Origin: Vibrio tubiashii
GTDB taxonomy: Bacteria; Pseudomonadota; Gammaproteobacteria; Enterobacterales; Vibrionaceae
NCBI RefSeq assembly: GCF_028551255.1
Contig: NZ_CP117029.1
Location: 1,550,001 to 1,614,000 of the forward strand
Length of the DNA stretch: 64,000 nt
Direction: 5' to 3'
The translations under genes were made by a program, and so were the position numbers. This document shows, one piece after another, positions 51,907 through 61,896 of the stretch; the stretch's first letter is position 1, and every line of letters starts with the position of its first letter. The notes under the pieces are model-generated. The model had not been told where the DNA came from, ran no database searches, and saw nothing but the letters and a program-made list of their open reading frames with translations.

Positions 51907-51947
51907 CAGCCCCTTACTCTCTATAGATGGTAAAGGGGCTGTCTTTT
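51907..51947 (+). terminator. Terminator after ccoP
   Basis: Stem CAGCCCCTTAC/GTAAAGGGGCTG with an AT-rich loop followed by TCTTTTC. It separates the oxidase structural genes from the assembly genes. Confidence 0.75.
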
Positions 51948-51998
51948 CTTTACAGTTAAAGCCCTAATTTTTTTAATTTTTCAATTGAGAACTTTTTT

Positions 51999-52478
51999 AT
52001 GGAAAAGCCTTGGTATAAGCAGTTTTGGCCCTGGTTTATACTCTCCCTTACGGTTGGAGTATCTATACTAACTTTGGTTCGAGTGGCGATACTTACAAAC
52101 CACTCTGTTCATTTGGTTACCGAGGATTACTATAAAAAAGGAAAAGGGATCAACGTCGATATTTCAAGAGTCAATGTGACCAAAGAGCTTGGACTCAAAG
52201 CTTCAGTCCACTCTGAAGGGAGCTCAGTGGTGATTGAATTTGATAAAGGTCAATTAGAACACTACCCAGCAATCACTGCTATGTTTGCCCACCGTACCCT
52301 TCCTGACCACGATTTCACTAAACTGGTAACTTCAGATGCGCGCGGTGTATATCGATTTACCCTTGATGATGCGCTTCAAGGGCCATGGTTTGTTGAGTTA
52401 ACACCCCATGATGAGAAATGGTTAATCCAAGGCCGCATCGAGTTCCCTACGTCGGCAGCAGTACAACTATCTAACTAA
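51999..52478 (+). CDS. ccoH: cbb3 oxidase assembly protein CcoH/FixH
   Basis: A 159-residue inner-membrane protein with one N-terminal helix (WFILSLTVGVSILTLVRVAI) and a periplasmic beta domain; VTEDYYKKGKGINVDI is the FixH-family signature. It helps assemble the cbb3 oxidase. Followed 9 bp later by the copper ATPase gene ccoI. Confidence 0.93.
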   Translation: MEKPWYKQFWPWFILSLTVGVSILTLVRVAILTNHSVHLVTEDYYKKGKGINVDISRVNVTKELGLKASVHSEGSSVVIEFDKGQLEHYPAITAMFAHRTLPDHDFTKLVTSDARGVYRFTLDDALQGPWFVELTPHDEKWLIQGRIEFPTSAAVQLSN

Positions 52479-52487
52479 GAAGCGTCT

Positions 52488-54860
52488 ATGTGTAAATCCT
52501 GTTATCACTGTGGTGAAGATGTACCAGCCAACACGGATTTCAAAGTCGAAATTTTGGGCGACATGCGCGAGATGTGTTGCCCAGGTTGTGAGACGGTAGC
52601 TCAGACTATCGTCGACAGCGGCTTGGTCTCTTACTATCAATATCGCACTGCTCCTGCAGAAAAAGCAGACCTTGTCCCAGAGCAGCTTCAAGCACTGATT
52701 CATTATGACAATGACGACGTACAGTCTGAGTTCGTCCGCAATAGCAAAGACAGCTCAGAGGTGACGTTGTCACTTGATGGCGTCTCTTGTGCAGCCTGTG
52801 CATGGTTGATCGAAAAGCAAGTCTCTTCCAAAAGTGGTGTTCTGTCGATTCGAGTGAATACGACCACCAACCGTGCTTTATTGGCGTGGGACAAGTCTCA
52901 AGCAAGACTGAGTGAAATACTCTCTCTGATTCACCAACTTGGTTATAAAGCCGCACCTTTTGAAGCGGATAAGCAAGAAGCCGCCTATCACCAACAGATG
53001 AAGCAATACCTGTATCGTTTAGGTATTGCTGGTCTTGCGACAATGCAGGTGATGATGCTGGCTGTTGCGCTGTATCTAGAGGTATTTGGTGACTTAGAAC
53101 CCGAGTTCAAAAACTACTTCCGCTGGGTCAGCTTAATCTTTGCGACACCAGTGATGCTCTACTCTGCTCTGCCATTTTATATCAATGCGTGGCGTAGTCT
53201 GCGCAGTCGCACTCTCGGCATGGATGTTCCTGTTTCTATTGCGATGATCTTTGCCTACTGTGCGAGTTTGGTCGCAACGGTGACCGAGCAAGGTGAAGTG
53301 TTCTTTGAGTCGATCTCAATGTTCGCCTTCTTCTTGTTGGTGGGTCGATTCCTAGAGATGCGCGCACGTCGTAAAGCCGCAGCGGCAAGCGGCAACCTGT
53401 TAAAACTGATCCCTGCTATTGCCAATAAACTTAACGGTGACCAAGTCCCTGTTAAAACGCTAAAAGTCGGTGACCAAATTCGCGTTTTACCGGGCGAGCA
53501 TATCCCGGCGGATGGTAAGATCATTGCTGGCCGCGTTCATATTGATGAATCGATGCTGACAGGTGAATCTCTACCGGTTGTAAAGCAAGTTGACGATCAT
53601 GTCTTCGCTGGCACGCTAAATGGTGAAGAGTCGTTTGAGCTTGAAGTCACCTCTTCAAAAGCAGACTCAATGATCTCTAACATTGTGCGCTTGCAAGACG
53701 AAGCTCAGTTATCAAAACCAAAAATTGCTGAAATAGCCGATATTGTTGCTCGCTATTTCGTCGCAGTCATTCTGATTATCGCAGCAGGCACTTGGTTCTT
53801 CTGGCACTCTAGCAGACCTGATGATGCGTTCTGGATTATGTTGTCAGTGTTAGTTGCAACATGTCCTTGTGCGTTATCTTTGGCGACGCCAACCGCATTA
53901 ACTTGTGCGACGTCACGTATGGGTAACTTAGGTATTCTACTGCGTAAAAGCCATGTGTTTGAAACCTTGTGTAAGGTAAACCACCTGATTGTTGATAAAA
54001 CCGGTACGCTGACTCACGGTGACATCGAAATCAATGAAGTTGAGGTTAACTCTGACTTTTCAAAAGATGAATTGCTAGCGGTTGCCGCTTCACTTGAATC
54101 TCATGCCAACCACCCTATTGCTCGTGCATTCAAACCTTATGCTGATGTTAACGTGACGGTATCTGACGTTGAGAATGTTATTGGTTCAGGCATCACAGGT
54201 ATCTATCAAAACAAACAAGTTAAGATCGGTAGTGCCCAGTTTGTGTTGGGTGAAGGACAAGGTTCTAAAGCGAATACAGTCTTTCTTTCTATTGATGGAC
54301 AACATGTCGCGAGCTTTGGCTATCGTGACCCTATTCGTGTTGAAACCAAAGAGTTTATCGAAAAATTCCAGAAATCGGGTGTAAAGGTGACCCTGCTAAC
54401 TGGTGACACGAAAGAGAACGCTGATCTCGTCGCAAACCAAATCGGTATTGAAGATGTCGTAGCAGGAGCAAAACCTCAAGATAAGTTATCTTACTTGCAG
54501 CAGGTAGACTCCAATGACATTACTATGATGATTGGTGATGGCATCAATGATGCGCCAACGTTGGCCGGCGCGCACCTTTCTGTCGCTATGGGTGGTGGAG
54601 CTGATGTGGCGAAAGCATCGGCTGATATGGTGCTGTTAGGCGACAGGCTTGACCGTATTTTAGAAGCGCGCGAATTAGCGCTACAAACGCGCAAGATCAT
54701 TCGAGAAAACCTTGCTTGGTCACTTGGCTACAATCTATTGATATTGCCTTTAGCAGTAGCAGGATTTGTTGCTCCATATTTTGCGGTTGTCGGTATGTCT
54801 GCGAGCTCAATTATTGTAGTATCTAACTCTCTGCGTTTGCTCAAAGAAAAAGGTAAATAG
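52488..54860 (+). CDS. ccoI: Copper P-type ATPase for cbb3 assembly (CcoI/FixI)
   Basis: A 790-residue copper-exporting P1B ATPase that supplies copper to the cbb3 active site. It has a Cys-rich N-terminus (CKSCYHCG, CCPGCE), a metal-binding domain GVSCAACAW near 98, TGES near 355, the transport motif CPCALSLATP near 459, the phosphorylation site DKTGTLT near 503 and GDGINDAPTLAGAH. Directly followed by ccoS. Confidence 0.95.
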   Translation: MCKSCYHCGEDVPANTDFKVEILGDMREMCCPGCETVAQTIVDSGLVSYYQYRTAPAEKADLVPEQLQALIHYDNDDVQSEFVRNSKDSSEVTLSLDGVSCAACAWLIEKQVSSKSGVLSIRVNTTTNRALLAWDKSQARLSEILSLIHQLGYKAAPFEADKQEAAYHQQMKQYLYRLGIAGLATMQVMMLAVALYLEVFGDLEPEFKNYFRWVSLIFATPVMLYSALPFYINAWRSLRSRTLGMDVPVSIAMIFAYCASLVATVTEQGEVFFESISMFAFFLLVGRFLEMRARRKAAAASGNLLKLIPAIANKLNGDQVPVKTLKVGDQIRVLPGEHIPADGKIIAGRVHIDESMLTGESLPVVKQVDDHVFAGTLNGEESFELEVTSSKADSMISNIVRLQDEAQLSKPKIAEIADIVARYFVAVILIIAAGTWFFWHSSRPDDAFWIMLSVLVATCPCALSLATPTALTCATSRMGNLGILLRKSHVFETLCKVNHLIVDKTGTLTHGDIEINEVEVNSDFSKDELLAVAASLESHANHPIARAFKPYADVNVTVSDVENVIGSGITGIYQNKQVKIGSAQFVLGEGQGSKANTVFLSIDGQHVASFGYRDPIRVETKEFIEKFQKSGVKVTLLTGDTKENADLVANQIGIEDVVAGAKPQDKLSYLQQVDSNDITMMIGDGINDAPTLAGAHLSVAMGGGADVAKASADMVLLGDRLDRILEARELALQTRKIIRENLAWSLGYNLLILPLAVAGFVAPYFAVVGMSASSIIVVSNSLRLLKEKGK

Positions 54861-55025
54861 ATGGAAAGCCTTTATATCCTCATCCCTATCGCTATCGTAC
54901 TGGTTTGTCTTGCGGTGGCAGTATTCCTTTGGGCTGTAAAAAGCGAACAGTTTGAAGATCTAGAGCGTCAAGGTCACAACATCTTGTTTGATGAGGATGA
55001 TCATAAAGAGAACCCACCTAAATGA
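54861..55025 (+). CDS. ccoS: cbb3 oxidase maturation protein CcoS
   Basis: A 54-residue single-helix protein (MESLYILIPIAIVLVCLAVA) with the family tail FDDLE-like QFEDLERQGHNILFDE. It is needed for cofactor insertion into cbb3 oxidase. The ATG follows the ccoI stop with no gap, and its own stop overlaps the next ATG by 4 bp. Confidence 0.93.
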   Translation: MESLYILIPIAIVLVCLAVAVFLWAVKSEQFEDLERQGHNILFDEDDHKENPPK

Positions 55026-55696
55026 GCCCTGATTGGATTGGGGCCTTCTTTATTGGTCTTGTTGGGGCTGGGCATTGTATGGGCATGTGTGGCGGTATTG
55101 CGTCCATGCTGACTATAGGCCAATCTCAACCATCAAAATTCGTCCCTTTGTTCTATAACGGTGGCCGTCTTATTAGCTACGCGCTCATTGGCGCAGTGAT
55201 CGGCGGTGCGGTTTCTTCGATTTCAGAAGTGAGCCAGCTCAACAACGTATTGGTTTGGTTACGCCTAGCCGCAGCATTGTTTATGATCCTTCTCGCATGC
55301 TATATCGGTCGATGGTGGCATGGTCTGCTTTATATAGAGAAGCTTGGACAAGTGATTTGGCGCAAGGTCTCGCCTGCGGGAAAATCTCTGCTGCCGCTAA
55401 AATCTCCGCTACATGCGCTCCCATTTGGCTTTATTTGGGGCTGGATTCCATGTGGTCTAGTCTACTCTACTTTAACTTGGTCTGCAGTGTCTGGAAGCGC
55501 AATCAACGGTGCTTTAGTGATGCTGGCATTTGGCGCAGGTACATTACCAGCAATGCTGCTTGTTGGCCATGCGGCTACGTCGCTCCATAAGCTGCAAAAT
55601 TCCGTCATATTTCGTCATATCGTCGCATTTACTATCTTAATTTATGGGTTGTACACGGCATATGGCGCACTTAGTCTCTTATCAATTAGTTTATAG
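55022..55696 (+). CDS. SafE/TauE-like membrane protein of the ccoGHIS region
   Basis: A 224-residue membrane protein with about six helices and the opening GLVGAGHCMGMCGGIASML, typical of the DsbD-like/SafE family (YggP-type cytochrome biogenesis). Its place after ccoS in many gammaproteobacteria suggests a role in metal or redox supply for cbb3. Exact function is not established. Confidence 0.85.
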   Translation: MSPDWIGAFFIGLVGAGHCMGMCGGIASMLTIGQSQPSKFVPLFYNGGRLISYALIGAVIGGAVSSISEVSQLNNVLVWLRLAAALFMILLACYIGRWWHGLLYIEKLGQVIWRKVSPAGKSLLPLKSPLHALPFGFIWGWIPCGLVYSTLTWSAVSGSAINGALVMLAFGAGTLPAMLLVGHAATSLHKLQNSVIFRHIVAFTILIYGLYTAYGALSLLSISL

Positions 55697-55754
55697 TTAA
55701 CTGTTTTTATGCATTTTTTTCCGCTATCCTTTAGGGCTAATGGATGCTAAAATA

Positions 55755-55768
55755 TTGATGTATATCAA
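55755..55768 (+). promoter_or_regulatory. FNR box upstream of fnr
   Basis: TTGATGTATATCAA, a perfect TTGAT-N4-ATCAA site 17 bp before the fnr ATG. So close to the start it probably mediates negative autoregulation. Confidence 0.85.
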
Positions 55769-55784
55769 ATAGTGAAAGGTTGTT

Positions 55785-56534
55785 ATGATTTCTGAAAAGC
55801 CTGCAACAAAGCGTATTCAATCAGGTGGTTGTGCGATCCACTGCCAAGATTGTAGTATCAGCCAGCTTTGTATTCCGTTTACGCTAAATGAATCTGAACT
55901 CGATCAGCTTGATCAAATCATCGAGCGTAAGAAGCCAATCCAGAAAGGACAGGAATTGTTCAAGGCCGGAGATGAACTAAAGTCTCTTTACGCGATTCGT
56001 TCAGGAACAATCAAGAGCTACACAATCACTGAGCAAGGTGATGAGCAGATTACTGCTTTCCACTTAGCGGGTGACTTGGTAGGTTTTGACGCAATTACTG
56101 GCGACCTTCACCCTAGCTTCGCTCAAGCGCTGGAAACATCGATGGTATGTGAAATTCCATACGAAATTCTAGACGACCTATCAGGCAAAATGCCTAAGCT
56201 TCGTCAGCAGATCATGCGTTTGATGAGCAACGAAATCAAAGGTGACCAAGAAATGATCTTGCTGCTTTCTAAGAAGAATGCAGAAGAGCGCTTGGCTGCT
56301 TTCCTATACAACCTTTCTACTCGTTTTTCACAGCGTGGCTTTAGCCCGCGCGAATTCCGTCTTACCATGACTCGTGGTGATATCGGTAACTACCTTGGTT
56401 TAACGGTAGAAACGATCTCTCGTCTACTTGGTCGATTCCAGAAATCAGAGATCTTAAGTGTTAAGGGTAAATACATTACTATTCTTGACCACGATGCGCT
56501 GATGGAACTGGCAGGCGTCTCAACAGAATCGTAA
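55785..56534 (+). CDS. fnr: FNR oxygen-sensing transcriptional regulator
   Basis: Global regulator of anaerobic metabolism. 249 residues. The 4Fe-4S ligands in the N-terminus are C20, C23 and C29 ([11 protein letters not shown]), with a fourth Cys in SMVCEIPY. The dimer helix and the recognition helix [14 protein letters not shown] near 205-218 are intact, with E and S/R residues contacting TTGAT. Its own FNR box lies upstream. Confidence 0.97.
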   Translation: MISEKPATKRIQSGGCAIHCQDCSISQLCIPFTLNESELDQLDQIIERKKPIQKGQELFKAGDELKSLYAIRSGTIKSYTITEQGDEQITAFHLAGDLVGFDAITGDLHPSFAQALETSMVCEIPYEILDDLSGKMPKLRQQIMRLMSNEIKGDQEMILLLSKKNAEERLAAFLYNLSTRFSQRGFSPREFRLTMTRGDIGNYLGLTVETISRLLGRFQKSEILSVKGKYITILDHDALMELAGVSTES

Positions 56535-56677
56535 TAATTTTCAATGATGTAGCTCGCAATTCACTTCGAAATAGAGCTACATCATACTTCTCTCAAATTC
56601 CGCAAATTATTTCTAAAACTCTCCTCTTATCTAAGCTACATTAATCATATGCCCCTCCTCGTCTCTAAGGAGTCACT

Positions 56678-57625
56678 ATGAGTATTTACAATAAGATTTT
56701 AGTCGTTGCTGACATTAACAAAGACGAACAGCCAGCGCTTGCGCGAGCGATGCAGTTAGCCGCAAAAAGCCGATCGCCTAGTCGAGTAACTTTCTTCCTC
56801 TCTATCTATGACTTCTCTTACGATATGACGTCTATGCTGTCGATTGATGAGCGCGATGCGATGCGCCGTGGCGTGATTCAACAGCGTGAACAGTGGATGC
56901 GCAAGATCGCCAAAGAGTACATCAATGATGAGATTGAGTTTGATGTTCGTGTTGTATGGCACAACCGCCCTTATGAAGCGATTATCGCAGAAGTGTTTGC
57001 AGGTGAGCATGACATCGTGATTAAAGGAACGCGTAAGCATGACGTACTTGAGTCTGTCATCTTTACTCCAACCGATTGGCACTTGCTCCGTAAATGCCCT
57101 TGTCCTGTATTATTGATTAAGAACACAGAATGGCCAGCGGATGCGAGTGTTCTTGCCTCTGTGCATGTCGGATCAGAAAACGAAACCCACTTAGGCTTGA
57201 ATGATGCCATGGTTGAGCAACTAAACAGTTTAACCGAACGTTTAGGCGCTAAGCCTTATCTAGTTAACGCCTACCCTGTGACTCCTGCGAACATTACGAT
57301 TGAGCTTCCTGAGTTTGATCCTGCTACTTACACAGATGCGGTTCGTGGTCATCACCTTACAGCCATGAAGGCGCTACGCCAGAAACATGGTTATGATGAG
57401 GACCAAACCGTGGTCGAGCAAGGCCTACCAGAAGATGTGATTCCAGATGCTGCCGAAAAGCTAAACGCAGCAATGGTGATTATCGGTACTACAGGTCGTA
57501 CAGGGTTGTCAGCTGTGTTTATTGGTAATACCGCAGAACATGTGATTGATAAGATCAATTGCGATGTGATGGCGTTGAAACCGCAAGGCTACATAAGCCC
57601 TCTTGATCCCAAGACCGCGATTTAA
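56678..57625 (+). CDS. uspE: Universal stress protein E
   Basis: A tandem two-domain UspA-family protein of 315 residues. The first domain opens YNKILVVADINKD, the second ends VIIGTTGRTGLSAVFIGNTA with the Usp nucleotide-loop pattern. UspE acts in stress survival, motility and aggregation. Downstream of fnr as in E. coli and Vibrio. AAGGAG precedes the ATG. Confidence 0.93.
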   Translation: MSIYNKILVVADINKDEQPALARAMQLAAKSRSPSRVTFFLSIYDFSYDMTSMLSIDERDAMRRGVIQQREQWMRKIAKEYINDEIEFDVRVVWHNRPYEAIIAEVFAGEHDIVIKGTRKHDVLESVIFTPTDWHLLRKCPCPVLLIKNTEWPADASVLASVHVGSENETHLGLNDAMVEQLNSLTERLGAKPYLVNAYPVTPANITIELPEFDPATYTDAVRGHHLTAMKALRQKHGYDEDQTVVEQGLPEDVIPDAAEKLNAAMVIIGTTGRTGLSAVFIGNTAEHVIDKINCDVMALKPQGYISPLDPKTAI

Positions 57626-57640
57626 ACCAGTAAGATAAAG

Positions 57641-57673
57641 AAAAGGGAAGATAGCTGACTATCTTCCCTTTTT
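57641..57673. terminator. Bidirectional terminator between uspE and ttcA
   Basis: AAAAGGGAAGATAG/CTATCTTCCCTTTTT with a CTGA loop; it serves both convergent genes. Confidence 0.9.
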
Positions 57674-57692
57674 AATGTGTTGAAATGCCGTT

Positions 57693-58586
57693 TTAGATGT
57701 TTGTAACGTCGATAAACATAGATTCGTCGATGTTGGTTGACGAGACAGTCGCTTCACTAAACTCGTATTCTTCACGACTGCCTTCTCGGTCTAATGGAAG
57801 ATTGACGAAATCAAACAGCTCTTTATCTGCAAGCTGGCTTGGGCTGACATTCTGAATTGATTTAAAGATTGCCTCTACTCGGCCTGGCGTCTTCTTATCC
57901 CAATCAATTAGCATTGCTTTGATCGATTGACGCTGCAGGTTCTCCTGAGAGCCACAAAGGTTACATGGAATAATAGGGAAATCTTTGTGTTCCGCGTATT
58001 TGATCAGATCTTTTTCACGACAGTAAGTCAAAGGACGAATTACCACATTTCGACCATCATCTGAACGCAGCTTAGGTGGCATCGCTTTTAAACGTGAACC
58101 GTGGAACATGTTAAGGAACATGGTTTCTACGATGTCATCCATGTGGTGACCAAGTGCAAGCTTGGTTGCGCCGATTTTTTCTGCAAATGAGTACAAAGTA
58201 CCGCGACGCAGGCGAGAGCAAAGACCACAAGTTGTTTTGCCCTCAGGAACCTTTTCTTTTACCACTGAGTAAGTATCTTTATCTACGATGTAGTAAGGAA
58301 TGTTCAGCGTTTCGAAGTAGTCTGGCAAGATGTGCTCTGGGAATCCTGGTTGCTTTTGGTCTAAGTTAACCGCGACGACTTCAAACTTGATCGGTGCTGC
58401 TTTCTGTAGGTTGAGCAGAATATCAAGCATCGCAAATGAATCTTTACCGCCACTGATACATGCCATTACAACATCGCCTTCTTCGATCATGTTGTATTCT
58501 GTAATAGCATTTCCAACATTTCTTCTCAGACGCTTTTGAAGTTTGTTGAATTCTAAGGTTTCTTTACGTGTATCTTTTTGATTCAT
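57693..58586 (-). CDS. ttcA: tRNA 2-thiocytidine(32) synthetase TtcA
   Basis: Adds sulfur at C32 of some tRNAs. 297 residues. PP-loop SGGKDS (45-50); cysteines in [12 protein letters not shown] (about 120-131) and a third in [12 protein letters not shown] near 210 serve the iron-sulfur cluster. [10 protein letters not shown] is the family adenylation region. Convergent with uspE. Confidence 0.96.
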   Translation of the reverse strand: MNQKDTRKETLEFNKLQKRLRRNVGNAITEYNMIEEGDVVMACISGGKDSFAMLDILLNLQKAAPIKFEVVAVNLDQKQPGFPEHILPDYFETLNIPYYIVDKDTYSVVKEKVPEGKTTCGLCSRLRRGTLYSFAEKIGATKLALGHHMDDIVETMFLNMFHGSRLKAMPPKLRSDDGRNVVIRPLTYCREKDLIKYAEHKDFPIIPCNLCGSQENLQRQSIKAMLIDWDKKTPGRVEAIFKSIQNVSPSQLADKELFDFVNLPLDREGSREEYEFSEATVSSTNIDESMFIDVTNI

Positions 58587-58928
58587 TGCGGGCTCTCACA
58601 TTGCCGAACAAGTCGACAGTAGCACTTCCTAAGTGGTTTTATTTGGGGCGTGGATTATACGAGCTTTTTCACTAGGATTAAATGCTTCATTGATTCTCAA
58701 AGATGAATTATTGGCTTCGACTGGCTTAGCGCAATTTGGTACCAGAAAAATTAAGCGATTCATTGTGATACAAGTTGTTCAAGCGCAAACGTTTATCTTG
58801 CTGCGTTTTTTGAGTTGAATCACAACACAAAAGCCCGTATATTTCCGAATGTCTAACAGGCACACCCTACAATGCACGTCGCCATCCTGCCTCCATTGGT
58901 GCATTGATATTGGTGTTTATCTACTTTC

Positions 58929-60329
58929 ATGCAAAACACATCTTTTTCTGTTTCTGGCCTTTTTAAGGAATCGGGTGCGCTGTTGCATCTCTCGATCCCT
59001 ATTATTTTTATGCAGCTTGCCACTCAAGCAATGGGCTTTGTTGACACCACAATGGCTGGCCAAGTCAGTGCTGCTGATCTTGCAGCGATCGCGCTTGGGA
59101 CAAGTTTATGGTTACCTGTCTCGCTACTTCTGCGAGGTATCATTATGGCGCTTACCCCAGTTGTTGCCTTCCATCGCGGAGCTCAACAGCTCGATAAAGT
59201 TCGGATCGCTTTCATTCAAATGCTGTGGCTATCAGCCCTTGTGAGCGGCTGTTTGATGGTTTACCTGGTGCTTGGCGAAAACATACTTATTGCCCTTGGC
59301 GTGGCACAAGAGATTATTCCTATTGCCAGTGATTATGTTGTCGCTTTGGCATTTGGTGTTCCAGGTATCGCGCTGTTTTATACCTTGAACGGTTTTTGTG
59401 AAGGGATGAACAATACACGTGCGCCTATGCTTATTTCTGTTCTAGGGCTGCTTGTAAACATTCCAGTCAACTACATACTCATTTATGGCAAATTTGGTTT
59501 GCCTGCTCTTGGTGCTGTTGGCTGTGGATGTGCGACAAGCCTTGTTTATTGGCTGATGTCTGCGTTACTGTATGGCTATATAAAACATCATCACCACTAT
59601 AAGCGTATTCTGCATTTTGGGCAGTTAAAGCCAGTTTGGAGTGAGATCAGTCACCTGTTTAAGCTAGGTTTTCCCATCGGACTTAATATTGCGGTATGCG
59701 GCAGTATTTTTGCGGTGATCGCCCTACTTATTGGGCGAATCGGTGCCGATAACGTGGCGGCAGCCCAGATAGCACTTAACATTTCGAGCATGACATATAT
59801 GATTCCAATGAGCCTTTCATTTGGCATCACGATACGTGTGGGACATGCCCTTGGTGAACAAAAAGATCAAATTGCTGCGATGCGAAGTTATGTCGGCGTC
59901 GTGACCGCAGCATTGCTGTCATTAATGTCCGTCGCATTCTTCCTTCTATTTCCTGATTGGATCATCCGCTTATACACAACGGATCCTATTGTTTCTGCGA
60001 CCGCTGCAACTTTACTGGTGTTTACGGCAATGTATCAGTTTAGCGATGCACTGCAAACCTCGGCTAACGGTGCTCTTCGCGGGTATAAAGACACCAAAGT
60101 CCCGATGATACTTGCGATTTTAGCCTACTGGGGATTGGCACTACCACTGGGCATGGTATTAGGTTTAACCGATTACCTAGTTCCAGCGATGGGTGAGAAA
60201 GGCTTTTGGATTGGGATCGTCACTGGGCTTTCAACTGCTGCTTTGGCTATGCTAATACGACTCTTCGTCGTGATCAGACGTAGTCAACAACGCGTAGCAA
60301 CTGAGAAGTTTAGTCAAGCTATGGTATAG
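58929..60329 (+). CDS. MATE-family multidrug efflux protein (NorM-like)
   Basis: A 466-residue membrane protein with 12 predicted helices, in two homologous halves. The first begins LHLSIPIIFMQLATQAMGFV, with DTTMAGQVSAADLAAIALG the family motif. Sodium- or proton-driven export of cationic drugs is expected. Whether it is NorM itself or another MATE paralogue of Vibrio cannot be told. Followed by a convergent terminator. Confidence 0.88.
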   Translation: MQNTSFSVSGLFKESGALLHLSIPIIFMQLATQAMGFVDTTMAGQVSAADLAAIALGTSLWLPVSLLLRGIIMALTPVVAFHRGAQQLDKVRIAFIQMLWLSALVSGCLMVYLVLGENILIALGVAQEIIPIASDYVVALAFGVPGIALFYTLNGFCEGMNNTRAPMLISVLGLLVNIPVNYILIYGKFGLPALGAVGCGCATSLVYWLMSALLYGYIKHHHHYKRILHFGQLKPVWSEISHLFKLGFPIGLNIAVCGSIFAVIALLIGRIGADNVAAAQIALNISSMTYMIPMSLSFGITIRVGHALGEQKDQIAAMRSYVGVVTAALLSLMSVAFFLLFPDWIIRLYTTDPIVSATAATLLVFTAMYQFSDALQTSANGALRGYKDTKVPMILAILAYWGLALPLGMVLGLTDYLVPAMGEKGFWIGIVTGLSTAALAMLIRLFVVIRRSQQRVATEKFSQAMV

Positions 60330-60335
60330 ATGAAC

Positions 60336-60360
60336 AAAGGGTCGCAAGTTGCGACCCTTT
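60336..60360. terminator. Bidirectional terminator after the MATE gene
   Basis: Perfect palindrome AAAGGGTCGCAA/TTGCGACCCTTT with a tiny loop, serving the convergent DUF2987 gene as well. Confidence 0.9.
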
Positions 60361-60366
60361 TAGCTT

Positions 60367-61023
60367 TTATGCTTTTGGCAGATACGGAAGTACTCGTGAA
60401 GTTTCCTGAGGAAGGGTCATTGTGCCACCCTCGCCTATTTCATCGAGCGCGACTTGAACCTTGCCATCGACAATTTTTTTCGTTGTACCGTTAGAGAACT
60501 GAATTTGCGAGTTCAGTTTGTTCGGGAACTCTAGCGTGACGCCTTCGACATCCGGTGTAAACCAACTCGCAAACATCCCACCAAGCTGCTCTAAGATCGC
60601 CTGCATTTGAGGCAGAAGCGATTTCACTTGATCGTAGCTTATCTCTCCTGAGAACGGTTCTTTGGTCATCACAACCATTGAGAAGTCGCAACGCATATCC
60701 ATTGGGGTATGAACAAAGACAAGCGGATTGGCAGATTTTAGGTTGTTGTCGAGCGGGACAATCACCTCATTATATGGAGAGATGGTCAGCTCTTCGTAAT
60801 GCTCTTCTTTTTCCATCCATGCTTTTTCAATATCACACAGTTGTTTGGTGTCCGCGTTAAGGAAAAAGAATCCCACTTTTACGTCATCATGTCCTTCTTT
60901 GGCATTCTGCTTCATATGCGAAAACAGTTTGGAGTAAGTAAACATGTATTCTTGAGCTTGAACAGGCAAAACTGCCGCGCTAGATAGGGCTGCGGCTAAA
61001 ATAGCTAACGATACTTTTTTCAT
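60367..61023 (-). CDS. DUF2987-family exported protein
   Basis: A 218-residue exported protein: signal peptide to about residue 23 (SSAAVLPVQAQ), then a domain with two conserved Cys (QLCDIEKAW, DMRCDFSMVV) of the DUF2987 family restricted to Vibrio and relatives. Function unknown. Likely periplasmic. Confidence 0.82.
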   Translation of the reverse strand: MKKVSLAILAAALSSAAVLPVQAQEYMFTYSKLFSHMKQNAKEGHDDVKVGFFFLNADTKQLCDIEKAWMEKEEHYEELTISPYNEVIVPLDNNLKSANPLVFVHTPMDMRCDFSMVVMTKEPFSGEISYDQVKSLLPQMQAILEQLGGMFASWFTPDVEGVTLEFPNKLNSQIQFSNGTTKKIVDGKVQVALDEIGEGGTMTLPQETSRVLPYLPKA

Positions 61024-61050
61024 TACTTTCTTTCTTATTGATTTAGCTTT

Positions 61051-61896
61051 CTATTGATTGGCTAAGGGTAATTCCCAGAACTGCTGATTGTGCCTGATCA
61101 TACTTTGTAAATCGTTGACGTATGCCTCACCTCGTTCAGAGTATTTAAGCAATCCATTAGTTAATGCCATTGCCGCATCCGTATCGGTCAAGCTTTGGTC
61201 ATTGAGATGGCGTTGGTAACGAATTTCACGTAGCGCTTTGTAGGCATTGTTTCGATTTACATTCATGAAGTAGCCATGAATAGACTGCTGTACAGAGCTA
61301 AACTTCGCGACTTCGTGAGTCATACCTTCTCCGCGTTGCAGGGGCACTAGGCCACACCCGGAGCTGTAACACCACTGGCCAAAGTAATTGTTGGCCTGCG
61401 TTGCAAAACGAGATGTCCCCCAAGCGGATTCATTTGCACCTTGAGCAAGTACCAAGGCTTCAGGAATCACATCCACGCGATGGAGCATGTTATTTAGCCA
61501 CTCTTGAGAGACACCCTCAGCACGCAGTTCAACCTTATACAGTTTGCCTAAGCGCTTAGCATAGCTTGTATCAGAGGCAGTGACAGAGCCTGATTGGAAA
61601 TTATCTCTGATGGAATCCAAGCGTTGGCGTTCAGAAACAATTCGCTGATTTTCTAACGCGATGCCCGGTCTTAGATAATCAAAAAACGCTTGTTTCTTCT
61701 GCTTAACATCTTTAATAGCAGAAAAGTCTGGGGCGGCTCCGATAGACTTGCCGATAAACTCTGGTGCTTGTTGCTCAGCGACTTGCGCTTGTTTACGGCG
61801 CTCACGCTCTTCGGCTTGGTTTTGCTCATAGCCATAAAAACTACAGCCGGCGATAACGCCAGCTGCAGCAATAGCAATGAATTCACTTTTACGCAT
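61051..61896 (-). CDS. Glucosaminidase-domain lipoprotein (Bax-like)
   Basis: A 281-residue lipoprotein. Signal and lipobox MRKSEFIAIAAAGVIAGC give an acylated Cys18. The glucosaminidase-type domain has the catalytic Glu in QGANESAWGTSRFA near 160, and the family match is Bax of E. coli. It probably trims peptidoglycan. The start at 61896 fits the lipobox; a longer frame upstream lacks a signal. It overlaps the previous gene by 8 bp. Confidence 0.85.
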   Translation of the reverse strand: MRKSEFIAIAAAGVIAGCSFYGYEQNQAEERERRKQAQVAEQQAPEFIGKSIGAAPDFSAIKDVKQKKQAFFDYLRPGIALENQRIVSERQRLDSIRDNFQSGSVTASDTSYAKRLGKLYKVELRAEGVSQEWLNNMLHRVDVIPEALVLAQGANESAWGTSRFATQANNYFGQWCYSSGCGLVPLQRGEGMTHEVAKFSSVQQSIHGYFMNVNRNNAYKALREIRYQRHLNDQSLTDTDAAMALTNGLLKYSERGEAYVNDLQSMIRHNQQFWELPLANQ